NCBI RefSeq assembly: GCF_001513975.1
Contig: NZ_KQ947997.1
Coordinates: forward strand, 1-64,000
Source of the DNA: Streptomyces curacoi
GTDB lineage: Bacteria > Actinomycetota > Actinomycetes > Streptomycetales > Streptomycetaceae
DNA: 64,000 bases
Direction of reading: 5' to 3'
Numbering within the stretch: position 1 is the stretch's first letter; every line of letters starts with the position of its first letter. Of the stretch, positions 24,638 to 34,500 are shown piece by piece. The notes beneath the pieces are model-generated. The model saw only the letters and a program-made list of their open reading frames with translations, searched no databases and was not told the DNA's origin. Both the position numbers and the translations under genes were made by a program.

Positions 24638-24675
24638 AGCCGGGGGGCGGGGGAGGCGGCGGTGTCGCCGAGGGA

Positions 24676-25230
24676 TCACGCGTTCCTGATCGCCGAGATG
24701 TCGAAGTTCAGCTTGATCTTGTCGGAGACCAGCACCCCGCCCGTCTCCAGCGCCGCGTTCCAGGTGAGGCCCCACTCGGAGCGCAGCAGCTGCGCCTTGC
24801 CCTCGAAGCCGACGCGCTCGTTGCCGAAGGGGTCCTTCGCGGCGCCGTTGAACTCCAGGTCGATGGTGATCGGCTTGGTCGTGCCGAGGATCGTCAGGTC
24901 ACCGGTGATGCGGTAGTCGTCGCCACCGAGGGCCTCCGCCCTGGTGGAGCGGAACGTCATCGTCGGGAACTCGTCCGTCTTGAAGAAGTCCGCGCTCTTC
25001 AGGTGACCGTCGCGGTCCGCGGAGCCGGTGTCGATGCTGTCCATCTTGACGTCGATGGACGCCGTGGACGCGGACGGGTCGGCGCCGTCCAGGTGCAGCG
25101 AGCCGCTGAAGTCGAGGAACTTGCCCTTGACGTTGGTGACCATGGCGTGGCGGACGGTGAAGCCGATGGTGGAGTGGGCCGCGTCGATCGTGTAGTCGCC
25201 GGTCAGGGCGGTCAGGTCGGTGTGCGCCAT
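24676..25230 (-). CDS. YceI-family lipocalin-like protein
   Basis: A 184-residue protein of the YceI family, beta-barrels that bind polyisoprenoid or other lipids. Signatures: DYTIDAAHSTIGFTVRHAMV at the N-terminus, FSGSLHLDGADPSAS, SADFFKTDEFPTMTF, ITGDLTILGTTKPIT and VGFEGKAQLLRSEWGL. Length is usual. No signal peptide is seen, so this copy is probably cytoplasmic. AAGGAG stands 8 nt before the ATG. It is divergent from the lyase gene; the 122-bp gap holds the inverted repeat GATGTTGAA/TTCAACATC. Confidence 0.88.
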   Translation of the reverse strand: MAHTDLTALTGDYTIDAAHSTIGFTVRHAMVTNVKGKFLDFSGSLHLDGADPSASTASIDVKMDSIDTGSADRDGHLKSADFFKTDEFPTMTFRSTRAEALGGDDYRITGDLTILGTTKPITIDLEFNGAAKDPFGNERVGFEGKAQLLRSEWGLTWNAALETGGVLVSDKIKLNFDISAIRNA

Positions 25231-25247
25231 GACGTGCTCCTTCGATT

Positions 25248-25313
25248 GATGTTGAATCTTTAACTACCTCAACGCGACCCACCGTAGACCTATTCCGTTC
25301 AATGTTCAACATC
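25248..25313. promoter_or_regulatory. Spaced inverted repeat between YceI-like and lyase genes
   Basis: GATGTTGAA (25248-25256) is the exact complement of TTCAACATC (25305-25313), 48 bp apart. The surrounding sequence is AT-rich for this genome (TCTTTAACTACC; TATTCCGTTCAATG). It may hold divergent promoters and a MarR-like or other operator. No regulator gene adjoins. Confidence 0.4.
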
Positions 25314-25352
25314 ATCCGGGGTGTGTCCGTGGTGTCACGCTTCGTATGGGGT

Positions 25353-27686
25353 ATGGGCATGAGCATGACCCTTACGCGCCGTGCCTTCCTGTACGCCGCC
25401 GCCCTCACCGCGACCCTGGCCGGAGGGGCCGGGACCCCTGCCCGAGCGGCAGCCGCCCCGGATCCCTACGACACCCTCCGCCTGCGCTGGCTCGACATCG
25501 CCCTCGGCACCGGCTACGACCCCACCGCGCAGCCGTACGCCTCCCGCCTCACCGAGACCGGCACCCTCGCCCGCGGCTTCCAGGCCACCATGGCCCCCAC
25601 GCCCACCTCCCTGTGGCCCGGCCACCCCTACGACCCGCCCGCCGGTATCACCCAGAGCTACAGCCGCCTGTGGCGGATGGCCCAGGCCTACGTCCAGCCG
25701 GGCACCGGCTCCACCGGCGACCCGGCCCTCCTCGCCGACGTCCTGCGCGGCCTCGACCACCTCTCCGCCACCGTCTACAACCCCTCCACCACCCGCTACG
25801 GCAACTGGTGGGAGTGGCAGATCGGCAGCCCCCGCCTGCTGATGGACCTCACGGCCGCCCTGTACGACCACCTCACCGACGCACAGCGAGCCGCCGCCTG
25901 CGCCGCCGTCGACCACTTCGTCCCGGACTCGATGCTCACCGACTACTCCGGCACCTCCACCGGAGCCAACCGCGTCGACCTGTGCCGCAGCGTCGCCCTG
26001 CGCGGCATCCTCGGCCGCGCCCCGGCCAAGATCGCGCTCGCCCGTGACGCGCTCTCCCCGGTCTTCCCGTACGTCACGAAGGGCGACGGCCTCTACGCCG
26101 ACGGCTCGTTCGTCCAGCACACCTGGGTCGCCTACTCCGGCACCTACGGCCAGGTCCTCCTCGACGGCCTCGGCCGCCTCTTCGCCCTGCTCGCCGGATC
26201 CGAGTGGGAGGTGACCGACCCGAACAAGCAGATCGTCCTGGACGGCGTCGAGCGGGCCTTCGCCCCGCTCATCCACGACGGCTTGATGATGGACAGCGTC
26301 AACGGCCGCGCCATCAGCCGGGGTTACCTCAAGAGCGACGACCGCCGCGTGATGCGCAGCGACCACTTCCACGGCCAGGGCGTCATCGCCGCCATGGCCC
26401 TCCTCGCGGGCGGCGCGAGCGCGGCGGAACGCGAGCGCTGGTACGGCCGTATCAAGGGATGGATCGAACGGGACACGGTTACCCCGATCCTGGCGGCACG
26501 TCAGTTCGGCGTCGCGGACCTCGCGCGCCTGCACGCCGTCGCCGAGTCACCCGTCCCGGCCGCCCCCGACCCCGCCGGCCACCACCTCTTCGCCGCCATG
26601 GACCGGGCCGTGCACCGCCGCCCGGGCTTCGTCGCGAACATCGCCATGGCCAGCGACCGCATCGCGTACTACGAGTGCGGCAACGGCGAGAACCCGCGCG
26701 GCTGGCACACCGGCGCCGGGATGCTCTCCTGGTGGGCGAAGGACCTCGGCGACCAGTACACGGACTGGTACTGGCCGACCGTCGACTGGTACCGCCTCCC
26801 CGGCACGACCGTCTCCACCAAGCGCCTTCCCGACCGGGCGGGCGGCGAGTGGGGCGAGCCCAAGCCGGCCGTACGGTGGGTCGGCGGCACGACCGACGGC
26901 GAGTACGCGGCGATCGGGCAGCATCTGAAGGGTCTGGGCTCGACGCTGGAGGCCCGCAAGTCGTGGTTCTGCGTCGCGGACGCGGTGATCTGCCTCGGAG
27001 CGGGGATCACCTGCGCCGACGGAGTCCCCGTCGAGACGGTCGTCGACAACCGCAACCTGGGGGAGAACGGCACCCAGGCGCTCGTTCGCGGACCCGGCTG
27101 GGCCCACCTGGAAGGCCACGGCGGCTGGGTGGTGCCGTACGGCGATCTGCGCACCCTCCGCGAGGACCGGACCGGCGCCTGGGCCGACATCAACACCGGC
27201 GGTACGACCGAGCGCCGCACCCGCCGCTGGCAGACCCTCTGGCTGGACCACGGCACGGACCCGACGGACGCGAGGTACGTCTACCTGCTCATGCCCGGCG
27301 CCGGGCGACGCGAGGTCGCGGCCCGCGCCGCGGCCGGGAGCCGCTGGCTGTCCGTCCTCGCCAACGACGCCACGTGCCAGGCGGTCCGCGTCCCCTCCCC
27401 GGGCCTGACCGCCGCCACCTTCTGGCAGCCGGGCACGGCGGGCCCGCTCACCGCCTCCTCCGGTGCGAGCGTGCTGCTCCGCCGCAGGGGCCGCACCGCT
27501 ACCCTCTGCGTGAGCGAGCCGCCGCGCACCGGCGAGCCGGTGGAGATCACCTGGGACCACCCCGTACGCCGGGTCGTGCGGGCCGACGACTCGGTCGAGG
27601 TCCTGTCGACAGGCCGCCGGCTGAGCGTCCGTGTCACTCCGGGGATGGTATGCGCGACCCACTTGTGTGAGGTGGCTCTCGGCTGA
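25353..27686 (+). CDS. Tat-exported polysaccharide lyase family 8 (hyaluronate/xanthan lyase type)
   Basis: A 777-residue secreted lyase. Twin-arginine signal LTRRAFLYAAALTATLAGG (RR at 9-10). PL8 alpha/alpha-toroid: N151 in YGNWWEWQIGSPR, H256 and Y265 in FVQHTWVAYSGTYGQ, and N317-G318-R319 in MDSVNGRAISR match the Asn-His-Tyr-Arg set of hyaluronate and xanthan lyases; a beta-sandwich follows (AYYECGN-like block as YYECGNGENPRGWHTGAG; CLGAGITC; RYVYLLMPG). PL8 cuts acidic polysaccharides by beta-elimination. The start is uncertain: ATG 25353, 25359 and 25365 lie in one frame before RR and none has a good ribosome site. Substrate could be hyaluronate, chondroitin or xanthan. Confidence 0.88.
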   Translation: MGMSMTLTRRAFLYAAALTATLAGGAGTPARAAAAPDPYDTLRLRWLDIALGTGYDPTAQPYASRLTETGTLARGFQATMAPTPTSLWPGHPYDPPAGITQSYSRLWRMAQAYVQPGTGSTGDPALLADVLRGLDHLSATVYNPSTTRYGNWWEWQIGSPRLLMDLTAALYDHLTDAQRAAACAAVDHFVPDSMLTDYSGTSTGANRVDLCRSVALRGILGRAPAKIALARDALSPVFPYVTKGDGLYADGSFVQHTWVAYSGTYGQVLLDGLGRLFALLAGSEWEVTDPNKQIVLDGVERAFAPLIHDGLMMDSVNGRAISRGYLKSDDRRVMRSDHFHGQGVIAAMALLAGGASAAERERWYGRIKGWIERDTVTPILAARQFGVADLARLHAVAESPVPAAPDPAGHHLFAAMDRAVHRRPGFVANIAMASDRIAYYECGNGENPRGWHTGAGMLSWWAKDLGDQYTDWYWPTVDWYRLPGTTVSTKRLPDRAGGEWGEPKPAVRWVGGTTDGEYAAIGQHLKGLGSTLEARKSWFCVADAVICLGAGITCADGVPVETVVDNRNLGENGTQALVRGPGWAHLEGHGGWVVPYGDLRTLREDRTGAWADINTGGTTERRTRRWQTLWLDHGTDPTDARYVYLLMPGAGRREVAARAAAGSRWLSVLANDATCQAVRVPSPGLTAATFWQPGTAGPLTASSGASVLLRRRGRTATLCVSEPPRTGEPVEITWDHPVRRVVRADDSVEVLSTGRRLSVRVTPGMVCATHLCEVALG

Positions 27687-27840
27687 CGACTTTGTGCGAC
27701 CTCTACAAGGGGCACGCCCTCTGAGCAGTCGGAACGCCTGCATGCCGTCTTGGTTCTGTTCAGGGGTACCAGGAAAACGCTCCGGAGACTGTACGGAGTC
27801 AACGGCTCGCTTTCCTTGGTGTCCTTCGTAAGGTCGCTAC

Positions 27841-29424
27841 ATGACCGTTTTGGATGAGGCACCGGGTGAGCCGATCGACGCCCGCGGGCGTACGGCGGAG
27901 CTGCACGAGATCCGTGCGCAGGCGCTGGCCGGCCCGAGCGAGAAGGCGACCGCGGCGCAGCACGCCAAGGGCAAGCTGACCGCCCGGGAGCGGATCGAGC
28001 TGCTGCTGGACCCGGGCTCCTTCCGGGAGGTCGAGCAGCTGCGCCGGCACCGCGCCCAGGGCTTCGGCCTGGAGGCCAAGAAGCCGTACACCGACGGTGT
28101 CATCACCGGCTGGGGCACGGTGGAGGGCCGTACGGTCTTCGTCTACGCCCATGACTTCCGCGTCTTCGGCGGCGCGCTGGGCGAGGCCCACGCCACGAAG
28201 ATCCACAAGATCATGGACATGGCCATCGCGGCCGGTGCCCCGCTGGTCTCCCTGAACGACGGCGCGGGCGCCCGCATCCAGGAGGGCGTCTCCGCCCTCG
28301 CCGGCTACGGCGGTATCTTCCAGCGCAACACCAAGGCGAGCGGTGTCATCCCGCAGATCTCGGTCATGCTCGGCCCCTGCGCGGGCGGCGCGGCGTACTC
28401 GCCCGCCCTGACGGACTTCGTCTTCATGGTCCGCGAGACGTCCCAGATGTTCATCACGGGTCCGGACGTGGTCAAGGCGGTGACGGGCGAGGAGATCACC
28501 CAGAACGGCCTGGGCGGCGCGGACGTGCACGCGGAGACCTCCGGCGTCTGCCACTTCGCGTACGACGACGAGGAGACGTGCATCGCGGAGGTCCGCTACC
28601 TCCTGTCGCTGCTCCCGCAGAACAACCGCGAGAACCCGCCACGGGTGGAGTGCGCGGACGCCGCCGACCGCCGGTCGGACGTCCTGCTGGACCTGGTCCC
28701 GGCGGACGGCAACCGGCCGTACGACATGGCCAAGGTCATCGAGGAGATCGTCGACGACGGCGAGTACCTGGAGGTCCACGAGCGCTGGGCGCGGAACATC
28801 ATCTGTGCGCTGGCCCGACTGGACGGCCAGGTGGTCGGCATCATCGCCAACCAGCCGCAGGTGCTCGCCGGTGTACTGGACATCGAGGCGTCGGAAAAAG
28901 CTGCGCGCTTTGTCCAGATGTGTGACGCTTTTAACATTCCGATCGTCACCTTCCTGGACGTCCCCGGGTTCCTCCCGGGCGTCGACCAGGAACACGGCGG
29001 AATCATCCGGCACGGCGCGAAGCTCCTCTACGCCTACTGCAACGCGACCGTCCCCCGGATCTCGCTGATCCTGCGCAAGGCGTACGGAGGTGCGTACATC
29101 GTCATGGACAGCCAGTCCATCGGCGCGGACCTCACCTATGCCTGGCCGACGAACGAGATCGCCGTGATGGGTGCGGAGGGTGCGGCCAACGTCATCTTCC
29201 GCCGCCAGATCGCCGAGGCCGAGGACCCCGAGGCCATGCGGGCCCGCATGGTCAAGGAGTACAAGTCCGAGCTCATGCACCCCTACTACGCGGCCGAACG
29301 CGGCCTGGTGGACGACGTGATCGACCCCGCGGAAACCCGCGAGGTGCTCATCCGCTCCCTGGCCATGCTGCACACGAAGCACGCCGACCTGCCGTCCCGC
29401 AAGCACGGCAACCCGCCGCAGTAA
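27841..29424 (+). CDS. accB: Acyl-CoA carboxylase carboxyltransferase beta subunit
   Basis: A 527-residue carboxyltransferase that moves CO2 from biotin to acetyl- or propionyl-CoA, giving malonyl- or methylmalonyl-CoA. Oxyanion and CoA-binding motifs are visible: NDGAGARIQEGVSALAGYGG, GPCAGGAAYSPA, GVDQEHGGIIRHGAKLLYAY and RKAYGGAYIVM. Residue 420 is Ile (GGAYIVM); in S. coelicolor this position is Ile in AccB and Asp in PccB and helps set substrate choice, so this is the AccB type. TAAGGT (27829-27834) lies 6 nt before the ATG, so the mRNA may be leaderless, though AAGG could also act as ribosome site. The accE gene follows by 24 bp. Confidence 0.93.
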   Translation: MTVLDEAPGEPIDARGRTAELHEIRAQALAGPSEKATAAQHAKGKLTARERIELLLDPGSFREVEQLRRHRAQGFGLEAKKPYTDGVITGWGTVEGRTVFVYAHDFRVFGGALGEAHATKIHKIMDMAIAAGAPLVSLNDGAGARIQEGVSALAGYGGIFQRNTKASGVIPQISVMLGPCAGGAAYSPALTDFVFMVRETSQMFITGPDVVKAVTGEEITQNGLGGADVHAETSGVCHFAYDDEETCIAEVRYLLSLLPQNNRENPPRVECADAADRRSDVLLDLVPADGNRPYDMAKVIEEIVDDGEYLEVHERWARNIICALARLDGQVVGIIANQPQVLAGVLDIEASEKAARFVQMCDAFNIPIVTFLDVPGFLPGVDQEHGGIIRHGAKLLYAYCNATVPRISLILRKAYGGAYIVMDSQSIGADLTYAWPTNEIAVMGAEGAANVIFRRQIAEAEDPEAMRARMVKEYKSELMHPYYAAERGLVDDVIDPAETREVLIRSLAMLHTKHADLPSRKHGNPPQ

Positions 29425-29448
29425 CCTCTCTCACGGAGACTGTGACCT

Positions 29449-29640
29449 ATGAACTCCCCTGACATTCGCGTCGAGAAGGGCCACGCCGAGCCCGAGGAAG
29501 TCGCGGCCATCACCGCGATCCTCCTGGCCCGCGCCGCCGCCCGGCCCGCCACCCCGACTCCGGCCCGGGGCCGCGCGAAGGCGGGCTGGCGCCGCCTGGA
29601 GCGCGAGCCCGGCTTCCGCGCACCGCACAGCTGGCGCTGA
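29449..29640 (+). CDS. accE: Acyl-CoA carboxylase epsilon subunit
   Basis: A 63-residue basic peptide (IRVEKGHAEPEEVAAITAIL, then LARAAARPATPTPARGRAKA, ending REPGFRAPHSWR). This is the small epsilon subunit that boosts activity of actinobacterial acyl-CoA carboxylases; the pattern EKGHAEPEEVAA...W(R)R at the end is typical. ACGGAGA precedes the ATG. It directly follows accB and is ended by a perfect 16-bp hairpin, so accBE forms a two-gene transcript. Confidence 0.88.
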   Translation: MNSPDIRVEKGHAEPEEVAAITAILLARAAARPATPTPARGRAKAGWRRLEREPGFRAPHSWR

Positions 29641-29655
29641 GTTTCCGAGTGCGGT

Positions 29656-29691
29656 CACGGCCCCGTCCTCCTTCGGGAGGACGGGGCCGTG
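29656..29691 (+). terminator. Strong terminator after accBE
   Basis: A perfect 16-bp stem, 29656-29671 with 29676-29691, closed by a TTCG tetraloop. Confidence 0.88.
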
Positions 29692-29779
29692 GTGCGTTCA
29701 GCACCCGGCGGGAGCCGCGCAGGACGGCCTCCACACGCATCCCGCCCCGCGCTCGTCCCCGTACCCCCTCCGACAAACG

Positions 29780-29825
29780 ACTTGCGGCCCCCATCCCTCC
29801 CACAGGAGGAACGAGGGCCGCAAGT
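29780..29825 (-). terminator. Terminator of the downstream conservon
   Basis: ACTTGCGGCCC (29780-29790) and its complement GGGCCGCAAGT (29815-29825) form an 11-bp stem with an inner stem (CCTCC/GGAGG). It lies 33 bp after the cvnD2 stop on the minus strand. Confidence 0.75.
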
Positions 29826-29857
29826 GAAACGTGCCGGAGGCCGACCGTGGAATGCCG

Positions 29858-30439
29858 CTACCGCAGCCGCGCCATCAGCGCGTGCTCGACCAGCGTGATC
29901 AGCGTCGACTTGGCGTCCGACCGGTGCCGGGCGTCGGTCGTGATGATCGGCGTGTCGGGGCCGATCTGGAGCGCCTCGCGGACCTCGTCCGGCGAGTAGG
30001 GCTGGTTGCCGTCGAAGCCGTTGAGGGCGATGACGAACGGCAGGCCGCTGTTCTCGAAGTAGTCGACGGCCGGGAAGCAGTCGGCGAGGCGGCGGGTGTC
30101 GACCAGGACGACGGCGCCGATGGCACCGCGCACCAGGTCGTCCCACATGAACCAGAAGCGGTCCTGGCCGGGTGTACCGAAGAGGTACAGGATCAGGTCC
30201 TGGTCCAGGGTGATACGGCCGAAGTCCATGGCGACCGTCGTGGTCGTCTTGTCTCCGGTGTGGGTGAGGTCGTCGATGCCCGCCGAAGCTGACGTCATGA
30301 CGGCCTCGGTGCGCAGCGGGTTGATCTCCGAGACGGCGCCGACGAACGTGGTCTTGCCCACGCCGAAGCCGCCAGCCACCACGATCTTCGCGGACGTGGT
30401 GGAGCGGGAAGGCCCTCCGCTAGAGCTTGCGAAGTCCAC
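29858..30439 (-). CDS. cvnD2: Conservon small GTPase CvnD2
   Basis: A 193-residue Ras/MglA-like GTPase. P-loop GGFGVGKTT (~23-31), switch II GTPGQDRFWFMWDD, and ALNGFDGNQPY in place of the usual NKxD base motif. Conservon GTPases are thought to form a membrane-linked complex with the CvnA sensor and CvnB/CvnC, a bacterial analogue of G-protein coupling. Starts at GTG 30439, inside the last codons of cvnC2 (20-bp overlap), so translation is coupled. Bases 30042-30238 are identical to 35302-35498 in cvnD1. The signal sensed is unknown. The number is given from memory of S. coelicolor order. Confidence 0.9.
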   Translation of the reverse strand: MDFASSSGGPSRSTTSAKIVVAGGFGVGKTTFVGAVSEINPLRTEAVMTSASAGIDDLTHTGDKTTTTVAMDFGRITLDQDLILYLFGTPGQDRFWFMWDDLVRGAIGAVVLVDTRRLADCFPAVDYFENSGLPFVIALNGFDGNQPYSPDEVREALQIGPDTPIITTDARHRSDAKSTLITLVEHALMARLR

Positions 30440-30992
30440 TGAGCACCCTTTCGAGCAGTGTCACGTCTGGCTGGCCGCCGGCGTTCTCGTCGCCGCCGGG
30501 CTGATGGATGGCGACCAGGCCCGCCTCCGCCAAGTCGGCGACGAGGATCCTGGCCACGCCGAGGGGGATGGTCAGCAACGCCGAGATTTCGGCTACCGAC
30601 TTGATCTCTCGGCAGAGGTTGCAGATCCGCTGATGCTCGGGCAGCTGGCCCTGCATCTGGTGCGGCTGCGCGGTGGTGTGCACCAGTGCCTCGATGGCGA
30701 GCTGGTAGCGCGGGCGCGTCCGGCCGCCGGTCATGGCGTACGGGCGCACCAGGGGGTTGTTCGACGCCCCGGCGGGCGCCGGCTCAGGGGTGCGTCGCTG
30801 CGGCTGCACGGGCTGGATGCGCGGCGCCGGCGGCTGGTCGTACGGCGAGGGCCCGGGGCCCTGCGGCGCGTACGGCTGCCGCTGGCTCGGCGAGGAGGGG
30901 AAGTTGTACCGGTTCTGGGAACCGTCGTTGTGACCCTGACCGGGGCCGTACGACCAGTTGCCCGATGACGAACCGTCTGGGGGTGTTGCCAC
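30420..30992 (-). CDS. cvnC2: Conservon DUF742 protein CvnC2
   Basis: A 190-residue protein: a disordered Gln/Pro/Ser-rich N-terminal half (~1-95, QPYAPQGPGPSPYDQPPAP) and a DUF742 winged-helix-like domain starting VRPYAMTGGRTRPRYQLAIE with LPEHQRICNLCREIKSVAEI, ending TLLERVLSGLRKL. The CNLC pair could bind metal. I chose GTG 30992 because GGAGGAG precedes it. The N-terminal half is far longer than in the sister cvnC1 (132 residues in all). Third gene of the conservon; it may link the GTPase to the sensor complex or bind DNA. Confidence 0.88.
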   Translation of the reverse strand: MATPPDGSSSGNWSYGPGQGHNDGSQNRYNFPSSPSQRQPYAPQGPGPSPYDQPPAPRIQPVQPQRRTPEPAPAGASNNPLVRPYAMTGGRTRPRYQLAIEALVHTTAQPHQMQGQLPEHQRICNLCREIKSVAEISALLTIPLGVARILVADLAEAGLVAIHQPGGDENAGGQPDVTLLERVLSGLRKL

Positions 30993-31087
30993 TTTCTCTC
31001 CTCCTCCGACTGTGCCTGGCACCCATCATGTGGAGCCGCGTCCCGAAACCTTACGGCCCCGGGACGCCAAAACGCACCGACTGTCTG

Positions 31088-31510
31088 TTAGTTGAGCAGG
31101 CTCCCTTGGAGCTCCGCCCGCAGATCCGGTGTCAGGACCGTACCGGCACGGTCGACCAGAAGCGCCATCTCGTACCCAATGAGGCCGATGTCCGCCTCCG
31201 GGTGTGCCAGAACCGCAAGCGACGAACCATCCGAGATGGACATGATGAAGAGGAATCCCCGCTCCATCTCCACAACCGTCTGGTTCACACTGCCGCCCTC
31301 GAAGATGCGGGAGGCGCCTGCCGTCAGAGACGTCAGACCGGAGGCGACGGCCGCGAGCTGATCGGCGCGGTCGCGGGGGAAGCCTTCGGACATCGCCAGA
31401 AGGAGTCCGTCGGCGGAGACCACCACCGTGTGCGACACCCCGGGGGTGTTGTCCACGAAGTTGGTGATCAACCAGTTCAGGTTCTGTGCCGCCTGGCTCA
31501 TCGGGCTCAC
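31088..31510 (-). CDS. cvnB2: Conservon roadblock/LC7 protein CvnB2
   Basis: A 140-residue roadblock/LC7 protein (AAQNLNWLITNFVDNTPGVS, HTVVVSADGLLLAMSEGFPR, LTAGASRIFEGGSVNQTVVE, ALLVDRAGTVLTPDLRAELQ). Such proteins regulate small GTPases of the MglA type, so it probably partners CvnD2. I place the start at GTG 31510, because GGAG lies 8 nt upstream and the sister cvnB1 has a TTG at the same place; ATG 31501 is the alternative. The gap to cvnA2 is 1 bp. Nearly identical in sequence to CvnB1. Confidence 0.9.
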   Translation of the reverse strand: MSPMSQAAQNLNWLITNFVDNTPGVSHTVVVSADGLLLAMSEGFPRDRADQLAAVASGLTSLTAGASRIFEGGSVNQTVVEMERGFLFIMSISDGSSLAVLAHPEADIGLIGYEMALLVDRAGTVLTPDLRAELQGSLLN

Positions 31511-31511
31511 A

Positions 31512-34500
31512 CTAACGCTCCTGGTTGTAGGTGCTGTCAGGACCGAAGCCCTGGCCGTTCGTTTCACTTCCCGCACTGCGACCCCGCTGGACACCCCGGC
31601 GCAGGTTGCTCAGCCTGCCCCGGACGTCCTCGGGAGCGCGGGAGACCTGTGGGCCGCCCTGTGGGGTGGCTGCGGCGGCTCCCTCGACCAGGTTGGCCTT
31701 GGGTACCCGCCGCGGCAGGCCGGAGGAGGTCACCCCGCCTGCCTTGGGCTTCCGGAGCTGGGCGGCCTGCTGCCAGCGGTCGTCGTTCTGCGAACGCCAG
31801 CTGCTGTCGCCGTTGCTGTCCGGTGTGGGGGCCGGCGCTTCCTGCCGCACGGGCCGTGCGCCGTTCGTGCCGCTCGCGGGGGAACCGCGGCGCGGAAGCC
31901 CGGCGTCGGTCAGCTCGTGGGCGGCGGAGGGGGCCGGTCCCGGACGGTCGAAGCCTACGCGGTCGCGCTCGTTTGCGTCATCGGCCTGCGCAGATTCCGT
32001 TTCCGGAGCGTACTGGTCCGGGTACCCGTTGCGGTAGCCGTTCGACTGCGGCCAGTCGTCCTGCTGACGCCGCTGTTCGAAGGCCGGGAAGGTCTCCGGG
32101 GCAGAGGCGCTCGCGGCCGCGGGCTCCTCGCGGACGGGCTCCGCATAGGAGGGCTCGGGGTAGCCGCCGCCGGACTGGAAGGCGTCGTTCTGCGGCAGGC
32201 CGCCGTTCGGGGCGTAGTACGTGTCGTCGTACGACGGACGCTGCTGCTCCTCGTACGCCGCCTGCTGTTCCTCGTACGACGGCCGCGGGTCGTAGCCGCC
32301 GGACTGCTCGGGGAAGCCGTTCTGGCCGCCGTCGTAGGCCGGCTGACCGGTGAACTCGTCGTACCCGGGCGCCTCAGAGGCCTCCTGGCCGGGCTGCTGG
32401 CCGTGGGACTGGGCCTCCAGGGCCGCGCGGCGCTCCTCGCGCATCAGGGAGCGGCCGACGGGGTCCAGCTCGCGGATGTCGTCGGGGATCTCGGTGTACC
32501 GGCTGTCGTCGAAGCCGAGCTCGGCGGCCGTGCGCAGCGGCTGGCTGAAGTTCTCACCCTGGAAGTTCTGCTCCGGGATGATCTGCGAGACGGTGAACTC
32601 GTCCTGGACCGGCTGCTGCTCGCCGCCACCGCCGTGGGTGATCGCGTCCGGCAGCATGACCAGCGAGGTGGTGCCGGCCTGCTCTCCGGAGGGGCGCAGC
32701 TGGACGCGGATGCCGTGCCGGTCGGACAGCCGGCCGACCACGAACAGACCCATGCGCTGGGATATCGCCGCGTCGACGGTGGGCGGGTTCGCGAGCTTGT
32801 GGTTGATGTCCGCGAAGTCCTCGGCGGTGAGGCCGATGCCCTTGTCGTGGATCTCGATCATGATGCGGCCGTCGGGGAGACGGGTCGCGGTGACGCGGAC
32901 CTTGGTCTGCGGGGAGGAGAACGTCGTCGCGTTCTCCAGCAGCTCGGCCAGCAGGTGCACGAGGTCGGTGACCGCGCGGCCGTGGATCTCGGCCTCCGGG
33001 ACGCCCGACAGCTCGATGCGCTCGTACTGCTCCACCTCGGAGGAGGCGGCGCGCAGGACGTCGACCAGCGGGACCGGCTGGTCCCAGCGGCGGCCGGGCT
33101 CCTCGCCGGCGAGGACCAGGAGGTTCTCGCCGTTGCGGCGCATACGGGTCGCCAGGTGGTCCAGCTTGAAGAGGTTCTCCAGCTGGTCCGGGTCGGCCTC
33201 GTTGTTCTCCAGGTCGGTGATCAGGGTCAGTTGGCCCTCGATCAGCGACTGGTTGCGGCGCGACAGGTTGGTGAAGATCGCGTTGATGTTGCCCCGCAGC
33301 AGGGCCTGCTCGGCGGCGAGCCGGACCGCCTCGCGGTGGACCTGGTCGAAGGCGCGGGCGACCTCGCCGATCTCGTCGCGGGTGTTGATCGGGATGGGCG
33401 CGACACGGGTGTCCACGCGGCCGGGGTCGGTGCGCGAGAGCTGGTCGACCAGCATCGGCAGACGCTGCTCGGCGATGCCGAAGGCGGCGTTGCGCAGCTG
33501 GCGCATCGAGCGGCTCATCTGGCGGGCGACCATGCCGGCCAGGATGAACGCGGCGAGCAGGGCGACCACGACGGCGGCACCGGTGACGAGCGCGTCGCGC
33601 TTGGCGCCGTCGGCGATGTCGGAGGCCTCGTTCACCGCGGTGTCGGCCAGGTCGGACTCGATCTGGCGGTAGGCGTTGAACTTGAGGGTGTTGACCGCCC
33701 ACCAGTTCTGGGCGGAGACGCCCTTCTGGGCGAGCAGGGCGCGCTCGGAGGCGTCCGTGGTCTTCAGACCGGCGATGGCCTTGACCATGTCGGTGGGCTT
33801 GGCCGGCGGCGGCACGTAGTCCGGGTTCTTGGCCGCGGCCTCCTTGGCCAGGGCCGCACCCTGGGCCCGGATGTCCACCTCGGCGTCCTTGAGCTTCTGC
33901 GCGTCGGCCTCGGTGCCACCGCCCTTGTACTCCTCGATGGCGATGCCTTCGAGGTAGGCGTACGAGGTCAGGGCCACCCGCTGGCTGGCGAAGCTGGTCG
34001 GCGTCGGGCCGGGCTTGATCAGCAGGTGCATGCCGATGGAGCGCTGCAGCGACAGGGCCGCCTTGGTGAGCTCGATGGCGTAGACGGTACGGCCGTAGGA
34101 GGTGATGTTGCCGGTGCCCAGACCGAGCTCGTTGGCGAACTCCGTCAGGGGGTGCGCGACCTCGACGTAGCCCTCTTCGGTCTGCACACCGGTGAGCTTG
34201 CTGCCGTAGGCCTGCGCGCGCAGGTCGGTGAGCCCTGGCTCGGCCTCGCGGAACAGCCTCAGGCGGCGCTCCAGGCCCGCCTTCCCCGGCATGCTCTGCG
34301 CCGCCTCGTCGAACTCGTCGGCCGCCTTGTCGGTGAGGTCGCGGGCCTTGGTGACCGTGGGGTCGTCCTCGCCCTTGCCCTGCAGCAGCGGGGCGGCCGT
34401 CACATCACGTTCGTTGTAGAGGGCGTCGGCGTAGTTGAGAGCGGCGCGCACCAGACGCGCGGTGTTCTCCGCGTCCTCGGCCTCCTGCCAGGTGTCGATC

